64,000 bases of DNA, taken from Echinococcus granulosus. Taxonomy: Eukaryota > Platyhelminthes > Cestoda > Cyclophyllidea > Taeniidae. This document shows, piece after piece, positions 1-14,575 of this stretch. The stretch covers positions 58,720 through 122,719 of the forward strand of contig NW_020170440.1 of the NCBI RefSeq assembly GCF_000524195.1. Direction: 5' to 3'. The notes under the pieces are model-generated. The model made no database searches. It saw only the letters and a program-made list of their open reading frames with translations, and had not been told where the DNA came from. Within the stretch, counting starts at the first letter, position 1. Every line of letters begins with the position of its first letter. Position numbers and translations under genes: made by a program.

Positions 1-838
1 ACCAGGATTTATGGAGCAATAAGAAGGGAAAAAGCTAAGCTAAATCACTTGGTACCTCCACAACTTGTCAGCCAAATAACATGTTTAGTGGGATTAATGG
101 AGCAATAAATCAATTTCTAAGCGCCAGTAGGCACCTGTACCAAAGAATAGGCGGATAAAACAGAACGAGCTTCTGCAGACAAGAAAACAGGACAGGTTTA
201 AGTTTTCTAGGCCTCCGTAAAAAGGGGCGCTACCGTAGCAGTGCTACACGTAACTAGAAGTACAAATGGCAGGCGTACATTATCGAGCTTGGAAAAGTCC
301 TTTTCAAACACCTTTCCACAAGGTAGTAGGCAGCGGGACCAGTGGGTTCGTATATAAAAAGCATGAAGTGACGATGAATTATCATGTGAACAAAATACCG
401 AATGCTACAAACACCGGAAATACAATGGAAACGCTGAAGTTGGGTGGACAATTGCGGCAAACCTACCGTTAAATTGCGCAAAAGATTTACTATTGCAATG
501 ATGGAGGCAATTGTTGATGGCACGGGTATCAAAGTGAGGTAGGTTGACCTAGCCCAGTTCAGCCGTACTGAAAATCCTCTGTATTAAAGCTGCTTTTCGG
601 ACACAGTCGCAGTCTGCGCTTCAAATTCTGTTTTCTTTTAATAATATTAGAAGCCTCTGCATAACTTAAGTGTCTCGTTTGAAAAATTCAACGACATCTC
701 AACTGAGTGGTCAATCAATTTAGGGGATATCTTGCATAAACTCCTCATTGTGGACCACTTAATCCGATCACAATATCAGGTGGCTAATCAAACAGACATG
801 AGAGGACATTAAATTGACAAATAAAAGAAGGAGCAAAC
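1..838. other. Left flank, intron of the CK1 gamma gene
   Basis: This stretch follows the last visible CK1 gamma exon and should be part of its next intron. The exon expected next, which in the family carries the QSRRDDLEALG segment, is not found on either strand here, so it lies outside the window. No other gene, repeat or RNA was recognised. Confidence 0.5.
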
Positions 839-3800
839 CTTTGCCAAGATGTGTATTGATACTCATGTAACGCGCGGTGCCAGTAAGGCTCTTGTGGTCC
901 TTGAAGGGGATGTGCTTCCCCGTATCCTGATCGATGTACTCCTTGGCAAGCCCGAAATCGATCATATAGATGATACGGTGGCGGTCGTAGGATTGGCGCC
1001 CTATGAGAAAGTTCTCGGGTTTCACATCCCTGTATATTAGGTGGTGTGAGTGCACGTACTCAATTCTCTGCAGCTACACAAAAGCACAGGAAATACACAA
1101 AGAATTTATTACAAGTAAATTAAGCATACTCACCCGTAAAGGGGTAGCTCGAGTAGAAAAACAAGACTCGCAGCTACACAACGATATGTGGCTTCATCTG
1201 CCTATCCACTCACCGAACCACCAGTATGGGGATTGTCTATTAATTCGTTTCAGATCTGCCCCTTCATTCATTTATCCGCGATCTTTTCGCGACCCACATG
1301 CCCATTACAGAAGCATAAATCTACCCCATATCCATGATATAATAGAATCCATATCTACTGTCCATAATTGCCCCAACTACTTGACACAAAATCACGACTT
1401 TCGCAATGAGAGCTGCCACTAATTAGTCAGCTCATCGCTACGTTCAGAATACACCTTACTGAAGTTCCAAAGAAGGCACTACTTGTAAGTGGGTCGAGTG
1501 GCTGCTATTGGAGACTGCAGAAAATGAGTGATCTCAAGGTGGCTCAAAGCAGGAAGGCTACTGAATTCAAGTCGGATCGTGGAAGCGCCCTTGATCTCAA
1601 GTTCTGGTTAGTGATTAAAAATGTGGCAAAACCAACTCGTCCACAAAAGGGACAAGCGCTGCCAAGCTGGCAACTCAAAGATAGCTTCGTCAAACTGGCA
1701 GAGTCCTTCACACCATCTATACTCTTTATCTGGGTTACCTGTAGACTCCCACGCCCTATAACTTCTTTTACCCTAGCCATCTTACGAAAAGATTATATTT
1801 TGTGATTTCACAGATGAGTAACTAACATGCGATAAGAATAAACCAGGAAAAGGAAAGAGATTACCTAAGTAGAATATAGTATCCAAAAATGGACACGAAA
1901 GAACTATTAAAACCTCATCAACAGCTCAGTATTCGTTTCAAATCTATTTTGTGATCAGTAGTAGAGCATAAGACCTGGACTAAATGAGTTCATGCTATCC
2001 ATAAAAACAATCTGGATACGGTTATCTTCGCGAAAAAATAGAAACGACTAGTAACATCAAAAACAGCCTAGATAGGGAGCCGAGTAGCATTTACAATGCT
2101 ACAAAGAAGATGGAACTAACGAAATCAGAAATAGTGTAATTAACGGAATTGGCAGACTTTTTTATCCTACGATCAGAGATTGGTGTATGAAATATCTTTA
2201 CTGTAAACCATCAGCTGGCCCTAAGCAATGCCTTTAAAATTAGCCACAGCGAGATCTTAACGACGCGTCTCTATCATGGAGCTCAGAATTCTTCCCACTG
2301 CAATGAGCTTCATTCCTGTCTCGCAGTTAACTGCGATTCGCCCATATGCTGCCATGATGGCAAACGCAGAAACCTAGTCACAGCGAGGGTCGAGACGCTC
2401 AAAGTTGGGAAAGTTATGTAGCAAAGCTACAGTTAATCGTGAGCATTAACTCGCGATTTGCCCTCCATATGGACGGCATGAAGCTCCGCTACTAGCTTAT
2501 CGGGCATTCTATACATCGAAACCAATGGTCCTTCGGGAATCATTGTGACATCTTTAGACGATAACTGGAGGGCTATATCAGTGGAACATCATGTGCATTC
2601 TGTGAAGAATGCTATTTACTGTGGAGGAAAGGTATGTGTCATAAGTGGGGGAATCGTCGGGGACTCACAGAAGAAAGGTCATCAAAACCACGTCAATTTT
2701 AGGAAGTGCCTCAATCTCAAATTGCCCATTATGGTCAATGAAGGGATGAGACAAACACTGAATGAATTTAAACCGCTCATAAGGAGAGTCCTAAATGCTT
2801 AGTCAAATCGCTGATTCCAAGGTCACAAAGTGAAACATCCAATCACCTCCAAACAAGTAAAATAAACTCACTAATTGGAGAGCGATCATAATGACGGTTT
2901 TGAGAGAGAATTGGCGATTACAAATTTCGAATAGATCTTCCAGGGAAGGACCGAGGAGTTCCATTACGAGGGCATTATGTCGTCCCACCGGACCGAAGTA
3001 GTAGACCATGGGGAAACCGACTGCAAAAATCGGAAGAAGTGGGGTGGCATGAGAAATGGGTTGCTGCTATCGCTCGCCGCCATTAGTAGCGACAGCATTT
3101 TTTCGCTGAAAATGCTACTCAATTCGTCTATTTCCGGTGCAGGGCCAGGGCTATCATTCTAACCGAATGCAATTACTCAGCTAATAGGATACTACCATTA
3201 CAGCTCACCAAAGGTAAAGAAGACAGAAATCCAAATGGACAATCCTAGAGGTTTAGCCGAATGGAACTGACCAACCGAAGAGGTGACAGCAGTCACCTCT
3301 AGAGGGAAATCGAAGAATAATTATGTTTATTAATGGTAAACAGCTACCTCTTTACGACCAAGGGTAGCTGTTACATCAGTGGTTATTACTTTGTTTATTT
3401 GTGCTCCGACAAAGCCAAAGTACCACGAGAGAACTATTTCATAATGAGATGGAGAGAGGAATAATAATGCTAAAGACTAACCGTTTCAATGGAAGTAGTG
3501 AGTCAGCTGGCCAAGAAAAATTCAACAGAATTAACTGATGAAAGAGGACTTTTAAAAGAGTAAAATGCAATAAAAGTGAACGTAAATTAGCAATAAGACT
3601 ATGAAAAATCAGGTCATAAAACGACGAAAAGTCAAAATTGAGTTGATAAACAACCAAGTACCAATGTTATAAATGAAAGTAAGCAATTCCCAGAACTAAG
3701 TAGCCAAAGATGCGAATCATAAAATCTGAATCTGAACAGAACAAGGATAACAGCTATTTTGTGTTTTACGAAAAAAAGTTAGGATCATACCGACAAAGTT

Positions 3801-6800
3801 CATGTAACTCATTAAAAACCAGAGAATACACCTCTGTCAAGGCCCACGGAACCAGCCAAAGGTGCCACCAAAGCATCATCTTACGAAGTCTAACATTAAG
3901 AAACTCGATGCAGTCAAAACGAAAAAAAGTTGCCACGGTTACTGAAATGGACTGCAATACGATGCTAAACCGGGATAAAAAAGGCGGATAAAACATTCAT
4001 AAACAGTGGCACCAACCATGATGGTTAAATAGCTTGATAAATAAAGATGAATTAGATGAATGAATTTTGATAAGTACGCTGATGTATCTCTCGCGTTTTG
4101 GACGCTCTCAGGAAGTCAATTAAGTAAACCCTAAATAACGCAAAAAATTAGAAAGTAAACCCCAAATCGCTGACGATTTCTAGGTCATCAAAATTCCGGA
4201 CCATTTAACTATGTCACGACCTAAAAAAATATCGAGGCATGATCCTGAACCAAATCAAACCAATTCAATGAATATGTTAAGTCTTTGTGACTTCAAAAAT
4301 TGGATTTACTATCGAACTTGATTCTGGAAAACTAATTTTAGCAAATACACCAAGAATTGAGAGAAGCGACGCAGACGATCGAAAGCCGACCAACGAAAAT
4401 ACACTATCAAAGAGCCTCGTCCAACGAAAAATCACCATGCAAAGGATGCACACACAACACAGAAACGGTGTTTCGATTTCATGCACAATGCATTTGGCAC
4501 AGCAGTGCATAATCGTGACATTAACAAAACAGCGTAAACCAATCCGTAGGACAAGGGGTTGTAGTCAATATTAACTCTAATGAGCACACGCTCACTGATT
4601 GAATAATTGGAGTTAGCCGCAAAAATTTCCCGCGATAGTACTTAAGATCGATTAACTTTATTCCCCATGATTTGTGCATTAACTCATTAATCATCACAAA
4701 GTGATATCTGATACCTTGACAACTGAGTAAATCGAATTTAAATATCTACTTTTTGAGTGCCACTGACCACCGATCAAAACATAGAGATTACTCCGGATTC
4801 AACTTATAAAAAAATATAGCAAATATGAAGAAATAAAAGGCTTTTTCAGCATCCGCTCCATGTGGTTAATCAGCTAGCAGTGCGGAGATATGAATTTATA
4901 AAATTGGCCTATTAATCAACCAAGGTACGATTTTACTAACAGTGACGGTGTCATCCTTAATTAACGTTTCCCGTTTGAAGAGCATAAAGTTAATGCGAAG
5001 TCTGCCAGTTCGTAATTGAGAGCGTTATGACTTTGATCTGGACGATTGAAATTCTAAATAAATGGCCTTTGAATAATTTAAAATTATGCCTTTAACAGAG
5101 AATATCAAGTAGCACTCCAATCTGTTAGCCAAATTAATCACACCACTTATAACAATGTTGATGACTAAATCGTAATTCCTGTAATAACATAGATCATTGC
5201 TGTCACAAACAAAATAATGGCAAGATTTGATTTATTCTGTTCGACACTAACAAGATACCAGGAGCATTAGCTACTGCCAATCAAAATACAAGGTTTACAG
5301 TCAAACCAACTAACAACACAAACCAATGGCCAAGAAAGAAACACGAGCCAATGGCAGATCTCTAAATAGAAGAACGCATGCACTGACAGCAAGGTGACCT
5401 TTTCAGCATTTAATCAAGTAGATATCACATTAACGATGACAGACGAGTGTCTAAGTAAAATGATTCCCTTGATACTTCATAACCGCGAATAACGCGGTGA
5501 TAAACAACCCTCTGTTAAAAAGCTGGCCTACATGATGCCAGTATGCAATCAGCCAGTTGGCGAATGAACGCTTTCTAGTCTTTCAAGAGAGTATTACCAG
5601 CCAAAGGTGAATCTTCAAGCAAAGAGAACAAAGACGGCAGGTTACAGCTTTTCGGGTATCTGTGTAGATTAAGCTGCCAACCGGCCAGTTAGTTGAATAA
5701 CCAGAGAACACGTAGAAAAATGTTCTTCCAACACTTCTGGAGACAAATAGACCACCAATTTGTCAGGTCAAGTGATGACACCCAACATTTCTCTAATGAA
5801 AATTTGAACTGCACAAAGCTACAATCAGCAGTCAATCGGCAAGAAAATAAAATCGACTCAGTTTTGCCTCCAACTAGTGTTTTGAATTTTCGCTTCTCAT
5901 CATGATTTTAGCTAAAATCGAAGCCAAAAATTAAACATCTAACTAGTACTATTGACAACAGCATCGTAACCCGTGTACTGTGCTGCTAGTGGATACCAAT
6001 GAAAATCCAGAGATTGCAGCGCCATCAACCAATGAAAATGCAGCTCATAGATAGCAGCGCCAACCAATGGCCTTTCGCCAAGCGAAACGACACGCGTCCG
6101 CACGCGGACAGAGAAACACGACTTTCTGGTGCTTGCGTCACCTTCGTTCTGTGTAGACGGTAGAGCACGTAACTGTCGCGACAGCAGCGGGCAAACGACG
6201 CAAGCGCGCGCCTACGCACGCTGAGCGAAGCAACCGAGACCTACGCGTGGGAGTGTGTGTGCACATCGACGTCACAGCCGGTGAGGAGGCAAATAGGCAA
6301 CTAGTGTGTCCATCTGCATGCCTCCTTCTTTTTGCGCTAGCTAATATCCACTGTCTCAAAGTCCGCTCTAATTGACTATTACGGCTTATCCCGATTGAGC
6401 AAATGCGCTTACCATGATGTGGGACATAGGGCTGAGTGGGCACCAAAGCAGATGTTCAGAAAAAGGCAAGACGCATCTACCGATTTTTCGCAAGCTAAGC
6501 AGCAGAGGCAGCGGACAAGGTTTCAATCGTTAAGAAAGTAATCTTCCCAATCTTCATGTGTCCTCCTCAGGTATACTGCTGTTACTCCATGGGCAGACCA
6601 GAAGACAACCAGTCAGGCAACTAGCGTGATTGCCTGTCTACTTCCTTCGTGACAGGCAGTTTACACACTTGATTGGTTTGACTACCTTCGAGATCATTAA
6701 TGAACACATCCGATCATAAAAGCTGCAAAATGTGACTTGATTATCAACTTCGAAGTATTTTGCCCTAACCGTTTTCAGATGTCTTCATTCCCCACGATTC

Positions 6801-9800
6801 GATTTGCGGCAGCGAAACGCCTGAAAAAATCGCCAGATCAGTGAGGCTTTACCCGAATAATCCTGAAAATTTCCGGCTCTACGTACCATGCTACCCCCCA
6901 TCGGCACACCAAAAGGCGAGGTGGGCGCGCAACTGGCAAGTCTGCCCACCAACCCGTTTCCTTCCTCTTGGGTTAATTGACTACTTGACTGGCCTCTTTT
7001 CGAGGTCACGGGAGGGCGTCTAAATAAAGAACAAAATTTCAGGGTGCATCACTAGCATGACAATTCTTAACATAGGATATTCTTTAAGTAAATCCGCATT
7101 CACAGAGCCGATTTAGGCCTTTGATTAGATCTGCGACTGTCGATGTTGGTTACGAATCCAATTCTCCAGAATGGTTCCCATGTGAACCCATCAGTAGCCC
7201 TTGTAAGTTTTGGTTCAGAATTCGAAGAAAAATTACTGAACGCCCGCTACTACAACATAGTGAAGTAGCCGAATCCGACACTTCAACTTGAACGTCCTGC
7301 TTATGGCGTTTTCGGCTGTCATGACCCCTTTTGTTTTCAAACCGTCACACTTGGGGTATTTTTCTGTGCAAACCCTTTTACAAATCGTATCAAACATCAA
7401 CCAAGCATTCAAAGTAAATAGACAAATAGATGAGGCCTTCGGCGAGGCAAGGATGCAGCCAGCCAGTGAACCAAACACATTGAAACGCAATACAAGACGT
7501 TAATCGGCGGTCACCGAAAGAAGGTCCCTCCTGGTAGACAGTGTGGCAGTGGATGGGACTAGATGAGGTCAAGCCAGTGATGAGTTGTAAACAGTCGTAA
7601 ATGAGTGTCAAATTCATCAGCCTAAAGGTGAATTAGAAGTAGCATTCTTCAATCACTTAAACTATTTGAATTGCCGATTGGGTTCAATTATCACACTCAT
7701 CAAGCATAAACAAGCGTAAGACGGGAAACAAATCGTCTACTCGAAACACCACTTTGTTTGCCTCCCCTTGTCGCTATCACGACAAAAAAGCAAACCTTAA
7801 ATATTCTCCTCCACATTGTTGTGAAGTAGTTAGAAGTGTCAAAACACAGTTTTCAAACCGAAAACAAACTAGCAAGTTCTGTCGGTCGGCCGACCAATCG
7901 ATCCCCAACCAGGCGATTTGATATTAGAGGTCGAAAGTATTGGCCAATTTCGCTCCAGCTGTAACAGCTCAACTAAACTACGCGATAAATTTATCATCCA
8001 ACCACGCATAATATTCACTTTTAAATAGGCAGCTGCCATCAAAACAGGAGACGCGAATCACCACTGAGGACGGCCGTCAGGAGTGGGCATGAGTCTGCCT
8101 CATAGCGAAATGCGTTCTCTTTCTGTTTCGGTATTTGTTTAACCGCTGACAAAGGACACTTAGATGATGCCAAAAGACCAAGTATGCATCACTGTATGCT
8201 AATAACGTGGTCTTTGTGACCTAGTGACAATAAAAACCAGATTAACCGGAAGGTTATCTTACATGAAAGTTAGTGACGAGTAGCGCAGGAGATGATGGCT
8301 GTAACATTCCCTGGGTTGTTTCACATTTTGTCCGGTTACAACACCAGGAACAGCCCTCATTCAGGCTAGCTCCTCCTCAGAGGGCATTGCTATTGGTGCT
8401 ACCCTGCTTAAAAGCATAGGTCAACTCAGTTGATCAGAGTGATAGTAATGCCTCTCATTCGTGTTTATGCTTCATCGTCGTTTGAGTAAAAATCTTGCAG
8501 CTTTAGCTAGAGAATTTAGGAAAATTCAATGAAGCAAAAATCTCGCCACTTACAATAAGGCGTTCGGGCACTCTAGTTACCGAAAAATAGCTTTTCTTGA
8601 ATCCCTTTTCGGACACATGCAGCCATTATCGAGAATCCATGACGTTGGCGTCCACTCTCACGGAAACATGATGCAGATTTGCCACCTAACTACCGACCAT
8701 AAGTCTTGTTCAAGCCAACCCCCTCCCCTTACAATCATTTAAAAAGCAATAGAGGAGCCATCGCATCATCGAAAATTTCGGGAATGTATGTGTGCGAAGC
8801 AAAAGTAGTAATACTGTTCTGTCTAAAGTATTAGGGAACCAACTACGCCAAATAGTCAACAAGAACGCTACCACATTTGACTGAAAGATGATAATTCAAT
8901 GAAGCGGGAGGTCCATCGTCTTCAACAAACTCTCCCTGTCATTCAATTATCCACTTCAATCAGCAGCAAATGTGTCTAGGTTTTCCCCCTCGAGAGAAAT
9001 GAGATGATGACAGCAAATGCATTCAACTACGTAAATGCCAGCATATACGTTGGCGAGGCACAGAGACACTACACGCCGCTTCTATGCCTTTTTGCCAAAC
9101 TCTCCCCTCATTTGGGTGTTTTTTGCTCCAGACAAAGCCAGTACAGCGGAGGAGAAAACTAGTCGAAATCGACGCTTCCCTTTATCCATTGAAGCAAGAC
9201 AATTGTGATCAAGAGGTTGGCTGAATTTTGAATCGAATAAACAAATTGTATGTAGATTTCGGCGTTGATTTAGAAATGATAACTTTTACAAAATACAAAC
9301 GACTTGAACTTCGACATGCTATACTCTAGTAGAAAGACGAAGATGATAGCAAACACTCAATTACCAGAAAGTTCTACATCATCGACCAAGCAAACCCCAA
9401 ACAAATAGACTTCCGAAAAGGAATAAAACCTTTTTCTGGGATAAAGGGGATACATTCGCAGACTACCAACAAATTAAACAAATCACAGCGATTCTTGCAC
9501 TTACAGTAACAACCCTAAATTAAAAATTGGTCAAATGTTTATTAAGAGGATAGGGGAAAAACACAACTGCAAATCGGAACACTCGATGGTGGCACAACAA
9601 TGCTTGCCTAGTAGCTAAACAGACGCGCTCACTTTACCGTGTTACGCCGAATGTGCAAGACTCATGCCACATTTTTTGCGTCGATGTCAGAAATAGATAA
9701 TGCAACAACTTGGAACCAAAAAAAGGTGACAGGTAACCTCTAGAAGAAATTCTGCAAACAACCGATGGGAAGGTGAAAAGGATTTCTAAAAGGCAAGATC

Positions 9801-12800
9801 AAATACAGGTGAATCCAAAATCGCATCAAGATCACAATTTCGTTGGTCACTAACCACGACCCGTAACAACGCTGAGAAGCGCAAAGAGCGTACATGTGCA
9901 CACATGCGAACGCGTGTGCGTGTTAGCTACCGAGGTAAACACAACTGGCAATGGACAGTCAGAAGAGCGAATGCAAATCAACAACAGTTAGTGCGGTATC
10001 GAGAGGCATCCTTTCTGTGAGGTGAAGAAAAAACTAGTGACACGGTAACATCTGAACTCTATTTACCCTTCTGTTCTTAATTACTCAGGCGTTAGTTGCA
10101 GTTTTTATTTGAAAAAAGGAAGTTCAGCAACTGCACTCATGTAGAAAACTTCGCAGTGAGGACCCCAAGAGGAAATCAACCACCATAGCTACCAAGGCGT
10201 TTTATTGTTCCAATACGGCACTAATTACAATCACCATTTCGACTGCTTAAAACGCCTTCCAAAAACGTATTTTACCTTCAGGTCAAGAGCATCTTACGAC
10301 TACCTGTTGATTTAAACTAAGTTAGTCTTGTCAAGACAAGATTCTGCGCAGGCCCTGAAGCTGGTCTTTTATCGACGAATTTCGACTAGCTTCCAAGCAT
10401 TAAAAAAGAATTCCCCAATGAGGACAACTCCAAAATTGCACTTTTTCGAGTCGACCACACGGAAAAATAGGCAGTTTGGTATCAAACAAGATGCTGCGGA
10501 CTAGCCTATTTAGAAGTGCTGCCTTTGACGCGAAGGCCGGTTTCAGTAGATATCTCGAAATAGAGCCACACGAACTTCAAGACATCGTATGCGAATGGGT
10601 GAAATAACTCTGCATAGACCTCCTTGGTTATCACATGAATCTCAGAGAAAATAAGCACTTTTTATTAATAAGACAGATTGATTACAAATCGAATGTAAAT
10701 CGTAACAAGGTTGTTCATCGTCGAGATTCCCCCTCGTTACACAAAATTCTACGAGGTGTTTATGCATGATTGTGACAAAGTGATAGGACCTTTTCAACCA
10801 CAAATCAGACATTTTACAAGCACAAATATGTAACGATCCCTACGCTGTATTTTCGTGGAAAATCGAAAAACAAGGGGAGAATGAGAGAAGTTACTCACTG
10901 GCATTGCCTGTCTGCAACATGCGGTAGAACCGATACTCCAAATGCAGCTGGGGTGCTCGTGTCTTCATCGGTTCTAACTTGATCGCAACATGCTCGTTGG
11001 TGTAGAGGTTTTTACCTACAATGCGAACCAGGATGACAGTGAAATACAAAACCATTCAGCAGTCGATCTAGGAGACCGCTGGCCTGTGTGTCTTAGCAAG
11101 TCGACGCATAAAGGTCCAAAGTGACGCAAAAGTGCATACGCATTTGTAGGACACGAGGGGAATGTGTATAGACTAAGACAAGGACTCTGTGGCTTTTAAA
11201 TGGATGCTCCGTCATGTGGAGGATGGATGATCGGGTAAAGGTGAAATGAAACGGATAACCGTTCCCAAAAATTCAAGGATACAAGACCCATCATTTAATT
11301 TCATTTCAACACTAGTTGCACAGCTTTGATTTAGATGTATTGGCTGAAAACATACCTAGATAACCAAAAATAACAGGAGTAAAGCGCATTCAGGAAATAT
11401 GAGGAAGAATGCCGCAGCTTTTAAGTAGATGCTGGACTGCGGTTTTGGAAAACGACACGCAGACAAGAGATGAACTTTCTTGAAATGGCTTAAAGTAGAC
11501 ACTTAAGCGTTTCAAGATTGAAAGAAATAAGAAAATGGGGTCAATGAGGCGGGACAAGCATATTTGCAATTTTAGTCGTAGGATGATCCAAAAATGCAAT
11601 TGTGATGAGCTAAGGTACTAGAAGAGAGCGCAGCTAAGCAAACGAATACCAAATCAAAGAGCTGACTTTCTTCACGAATCTCGCGTTTACATATACGCGG
11701 CATGAGGATGCCCTACGCAAGTGGTTAAAACTAGAAAGAACTTTAGAAGAGGCAAGCTACATTATGGGTGGTTGAAAAACAAAGTAATTGAATACAATCA
11801 CCCAATCGTGTGGTTTCATTCACGAATCAAACATAAATGAGCAATTGTATTGAGTTAATAAGGCGTTGAGTCGCTTATTGAGATACCTGAGTACCCGGTT
11901 AACATTTAAATATAGAAGTGAATTAATTCGATAAAACGAACATACCACTGGAGACATGCTAGGCTATAGAGTCCATGAATAATGATTACGGTCAGGTAGA
12001 AATGTATTCAAATTAAACTCACGAGCAGGAACAAAAGAACAGTATGCGGTGATTAAACTAGAATAGCCGTCAAGTATATTAATGAAAACGGGACTTGAGA
12101 CTTGGTAGGTTGGGGAAAATAGAAGAACAGACGCCAATGTTATGCATAATTTTGTCCCAGAGATTTCGTAAATGCCGGGCGAAATCAACAAGCAAATCTA
12201 ACCACAGCTTGATTCACAAAGAAGAATTGTGAAGCGATGGGACTTGATGCATGCACGCCAGAGAAGGGAAATACTCAACAGTAGGCCGAAGAGGTGAACG
12301 AATCCTATGATTTAGAAATAACCCTCCCCATCCCATTTTTCTACCAATCACAGTGCTACTCATGATGTGATAACTCATGTGATGTCAACAAAGTAATTCG
12401 GAAACCCAAAATTAGAGCAATTATCGAATTACGTCAAAATCACACACAACCACAGATAAGGGCGTCATCAAACATGAGCAAATTATAAACCACCAATTAC
12501 ATCTCTACAAGAATCAAGATGCGAAACAGCTACCTAGACAATCGAAAATGACATTCAAAAGAGAAAACGAAGATGATTTTGCAAGACAGCATAGTAATAA
12601 GGCATACAACAAGTAGGCAATGAAAATACTTGAATTTAATTGTCCCATTTTAATTTCTAGCAGAACATATATTTGGAAACAGAATGCACTAATCCTAAAC
12701 GGATAATTTCGAGGTGAGCAAGAAGCCGAAGAAAATGACTCAGTTAAAACCAACTTATGAAGATTGCTTGATGTTATAACCAAATTCATCTCAAAGATGA

Positions 12801-13448
12801 ATAAGCTAGAAAACGCCTTTTAGGATACAATAGAAATGGTAGGTAAATCCGAAATCCTATGATTTTTGAAGAAATGTTTGGGCAGCAAACTATTTAAGCG
12901 AAATCACCTAATTACATTGCATCATGAACCATGCCTCTCTACAAAAAAGTGCCAATTCTAAGAGAAGTCGTCAATGATCAAAAATGCCCCTTAAAACACG
13001 AAAACTCAAAAACGTGTTTGCGACACAACAACTTAGAAGAGGGAGGAGGTCGATGGGCCCGTAAGCAGCCATAAATATCACAACTATAAATATTCAGCCC
13101 GAGTTATGAAATTCAGACGCCGGATATAAGTAGTCTTGATCTAAACGTGTAAAGCTAAGATGAAAATCAATATCCAGCGGGATCATATGCAACAAGGAAC
13201 CACGTGCTTACGTGGTTACTAGAATCTAAAAGACCAATACAGACCCTATTTAGGGCTTAAAATGACTAACCGAGTCGAATTTCACCGAAATTTCCACACC
13301 CGATTTTTTTGCCAACACGGAAATTGGGACCAACAAACAAAGAATTTGAGTCGCGGGAGGAGCGAAGACCATCTTGTTGGTGATTTGAGGACATGTTGTG
13401 GTAAAAAATCGAGGTTATATTCCGAATGAGTCCGCGAGAATCATACAC
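839..13448 (-). CDS. CSNK1G: Casein kinase 1 gamma, partial (3' end beyond window)
   Basis: Ser/Thr kinase of the CK1 gamma (gilgamesh) type; family members are membrane-anchored through a C-terminal lipid site and act in Wnt and vesicle pathways. Minus-strand exons: 13448-13271, 11015-10899, 3020-2872, 1073-839, joined in phases 1, 1 and 0, ending in phase 1 at a GT donor. The 226 visible codons show [18 protein letters not shown] (about residues 39-56, glycine loop), catalytic lysine in VAIK (K72), GPSLEDLF, the YRDVKPENF catalytic loop (D164), DFG (D187) and [19 protein letters not shown]. The last motif and the loop signature identify CK1 rather than other kinases. The C-lobe and tail lie beyond position 1. 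The first ATG is 13448; ATG 13394, opening MSSNHQQ, has a better context and may be the true start. Introns are 2.3, 7.9 and 1.8 kb. Family call is firm; start codon is not. Confidence 0.93.
3021..10898. other. CK1 gamma intron 2 (7.9 kb)
   Basis: Large intron between the exon coding for VAIKLEP and the exon coding for GPSLEDLF. No coding exon of another gene was recognised on either strand. The one distinctive stretch is the CpG-rich CCAAT cluster near 6.0-6.3 kb, listed separately. A purine-pyrimidine alternating run occurs near 9,889-9,924. Confidence 0.6.
5996..6310. promoter_or_regulatory. CpG-rich cluster with repeated CCAAT boxes, candidate promoter
   Basis: Three CCAAT boxes at 5996, 6029 and 6064 sit in imperfect ~33-35 bp tandem units that share CCAATGAAAAT and GCAGCGCCA. 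They are followed by about 200 bp unusually rich in CG dinucleotides, including ACGCGT, GCGCGC and a CRE-like GACGTCA at about 6269. The surrounding intron is AT-rich and CpG-poor. Spaced CCAAT boxes beside a CpG-rich core are typical of animal promoters. Transcription toward lower coordinates would give a kinase transcript lacking the ATP-loop exons; transcription the other way would be antisense to the kinase. Promoter activity is inference. Confidence 0.35.
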
Positions 13449-13951
13449 TAACTACAGGAGGTAGGAGCGATTCCCATGCTCAAAGAATGGCGGATTCAAC
13501 TAAAAAGAGCGACTTAAATGTTCGATGGAAATTAAAAATCCATAAAAAGCAAAAGCTTCCACAAATTTAGCATAAAACAACGGAGAAGGCAGAGCAACGC
13601 AGACAGTCCATGTTGAACTGAATAGACCAATCAATTTAGGGAAGCGAGATAGATAAACAAAACACATAGGGAGTCGTGATTACAAAGCTATGGATAATTT
13701 AAGCCTTAAAACAAAAAATCAACTGTTTTTTAAACTTTTAGTTCGATTGTTGCCAACATACGTGCCAAACCAAAAAAAATCATGATATATTGGTAAAAAG
13801 AAGAGGCCAAAAAGTGACAGGGAAAAATCATAAAAGTCGAAGTCAATGCACCTTATTTTGAGTTTAGTACATTTGTACTTTATTTGCTACTTAACTATCT
13901 GCTTGGGTTAAAGGACCTTGAGTCCTCACTATTTATCTTTCGTCCCCATTG

Positions 13952-14228
13952 TAGCGCCCCGAGACTCCCTTAAGACGAAAGAAGACACAATACTCGGGCA
14001 GGATATATATATTCAGCACGGAGAAGGTGGCTGGGCTATTGGCATGGCCCAAAAGGCCAGCCCCAGCCAGCGAGGTACAAGGGGGCTAATTCAAAGTACA
14101 AAAGTGGCGCCTCACCAGAACCGAGGGATAAACCACTATCGTATTACACCATACCTACTCCGTGTCGAATGTGTATATTCTGCACGAGTATTATCCCTTT
14201 TTATCTTCATAGACGTTTCATGGCGCTA
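13952..14228. mobile_element. MITE-like element, copy A
   Basis: About 277 bp bounded by TAGCGCC at 13952 and its inverse GGCGCTA at 14222. The ends form long imperfect inverted repeats: AAGACGAAAG, then AATACTCGGGCAG, a TATATATATTC tract and CACGGAGAAGG on the left, matched on the opposite strand at 14150-14215 by AAGATAAAAAG, AATACTCGTGCAG, ATATACACATTC and CACGGAGTAGG. No transposase is encoded. The whole element also matches copy B on the opposite strand, which shows it is a mobile repeat and not a chance palindrome. No clear target-site duplication was seen. Confidence 0.7.
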
Positions 14229-14575
14229 AAAACCTGCTATCTGGAAAATGCTCTTATTTTAGTAACTCCTCGAAACCCTCCCTGATGTACCATCTTTCCA
14301 TATTCATTACAATCGCCTGAATTATTTTTTAGTTTTAGGAACCCATCAGGCTTCATCCTATTTGCAATTGTTTTGTCGTAATGTAGTCCTTCAATCTGAG
14401 GTTTAAGTACCTGAGTCTTGACCTTGTATAAAGCAAAAACCAACGATACAATAAAACTTATGCATACCTAGATAACACGCAGAAGTTGCTGTAGGAAGTT
14501 CTGAAGCCGAATGTCCTCTGCTCCTCGGCAAGCATGATTCTTTCGGCTCGAAGTATATTGCGACATGCATAGTTA

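Noticed and set aside
13918..14229. 103-codon ORF and overlapping ORFs over the MITE pair
   Set aside because: They are readings of the inverted-repeat element, with similar peptides appearing on both strands; no transposase motif.
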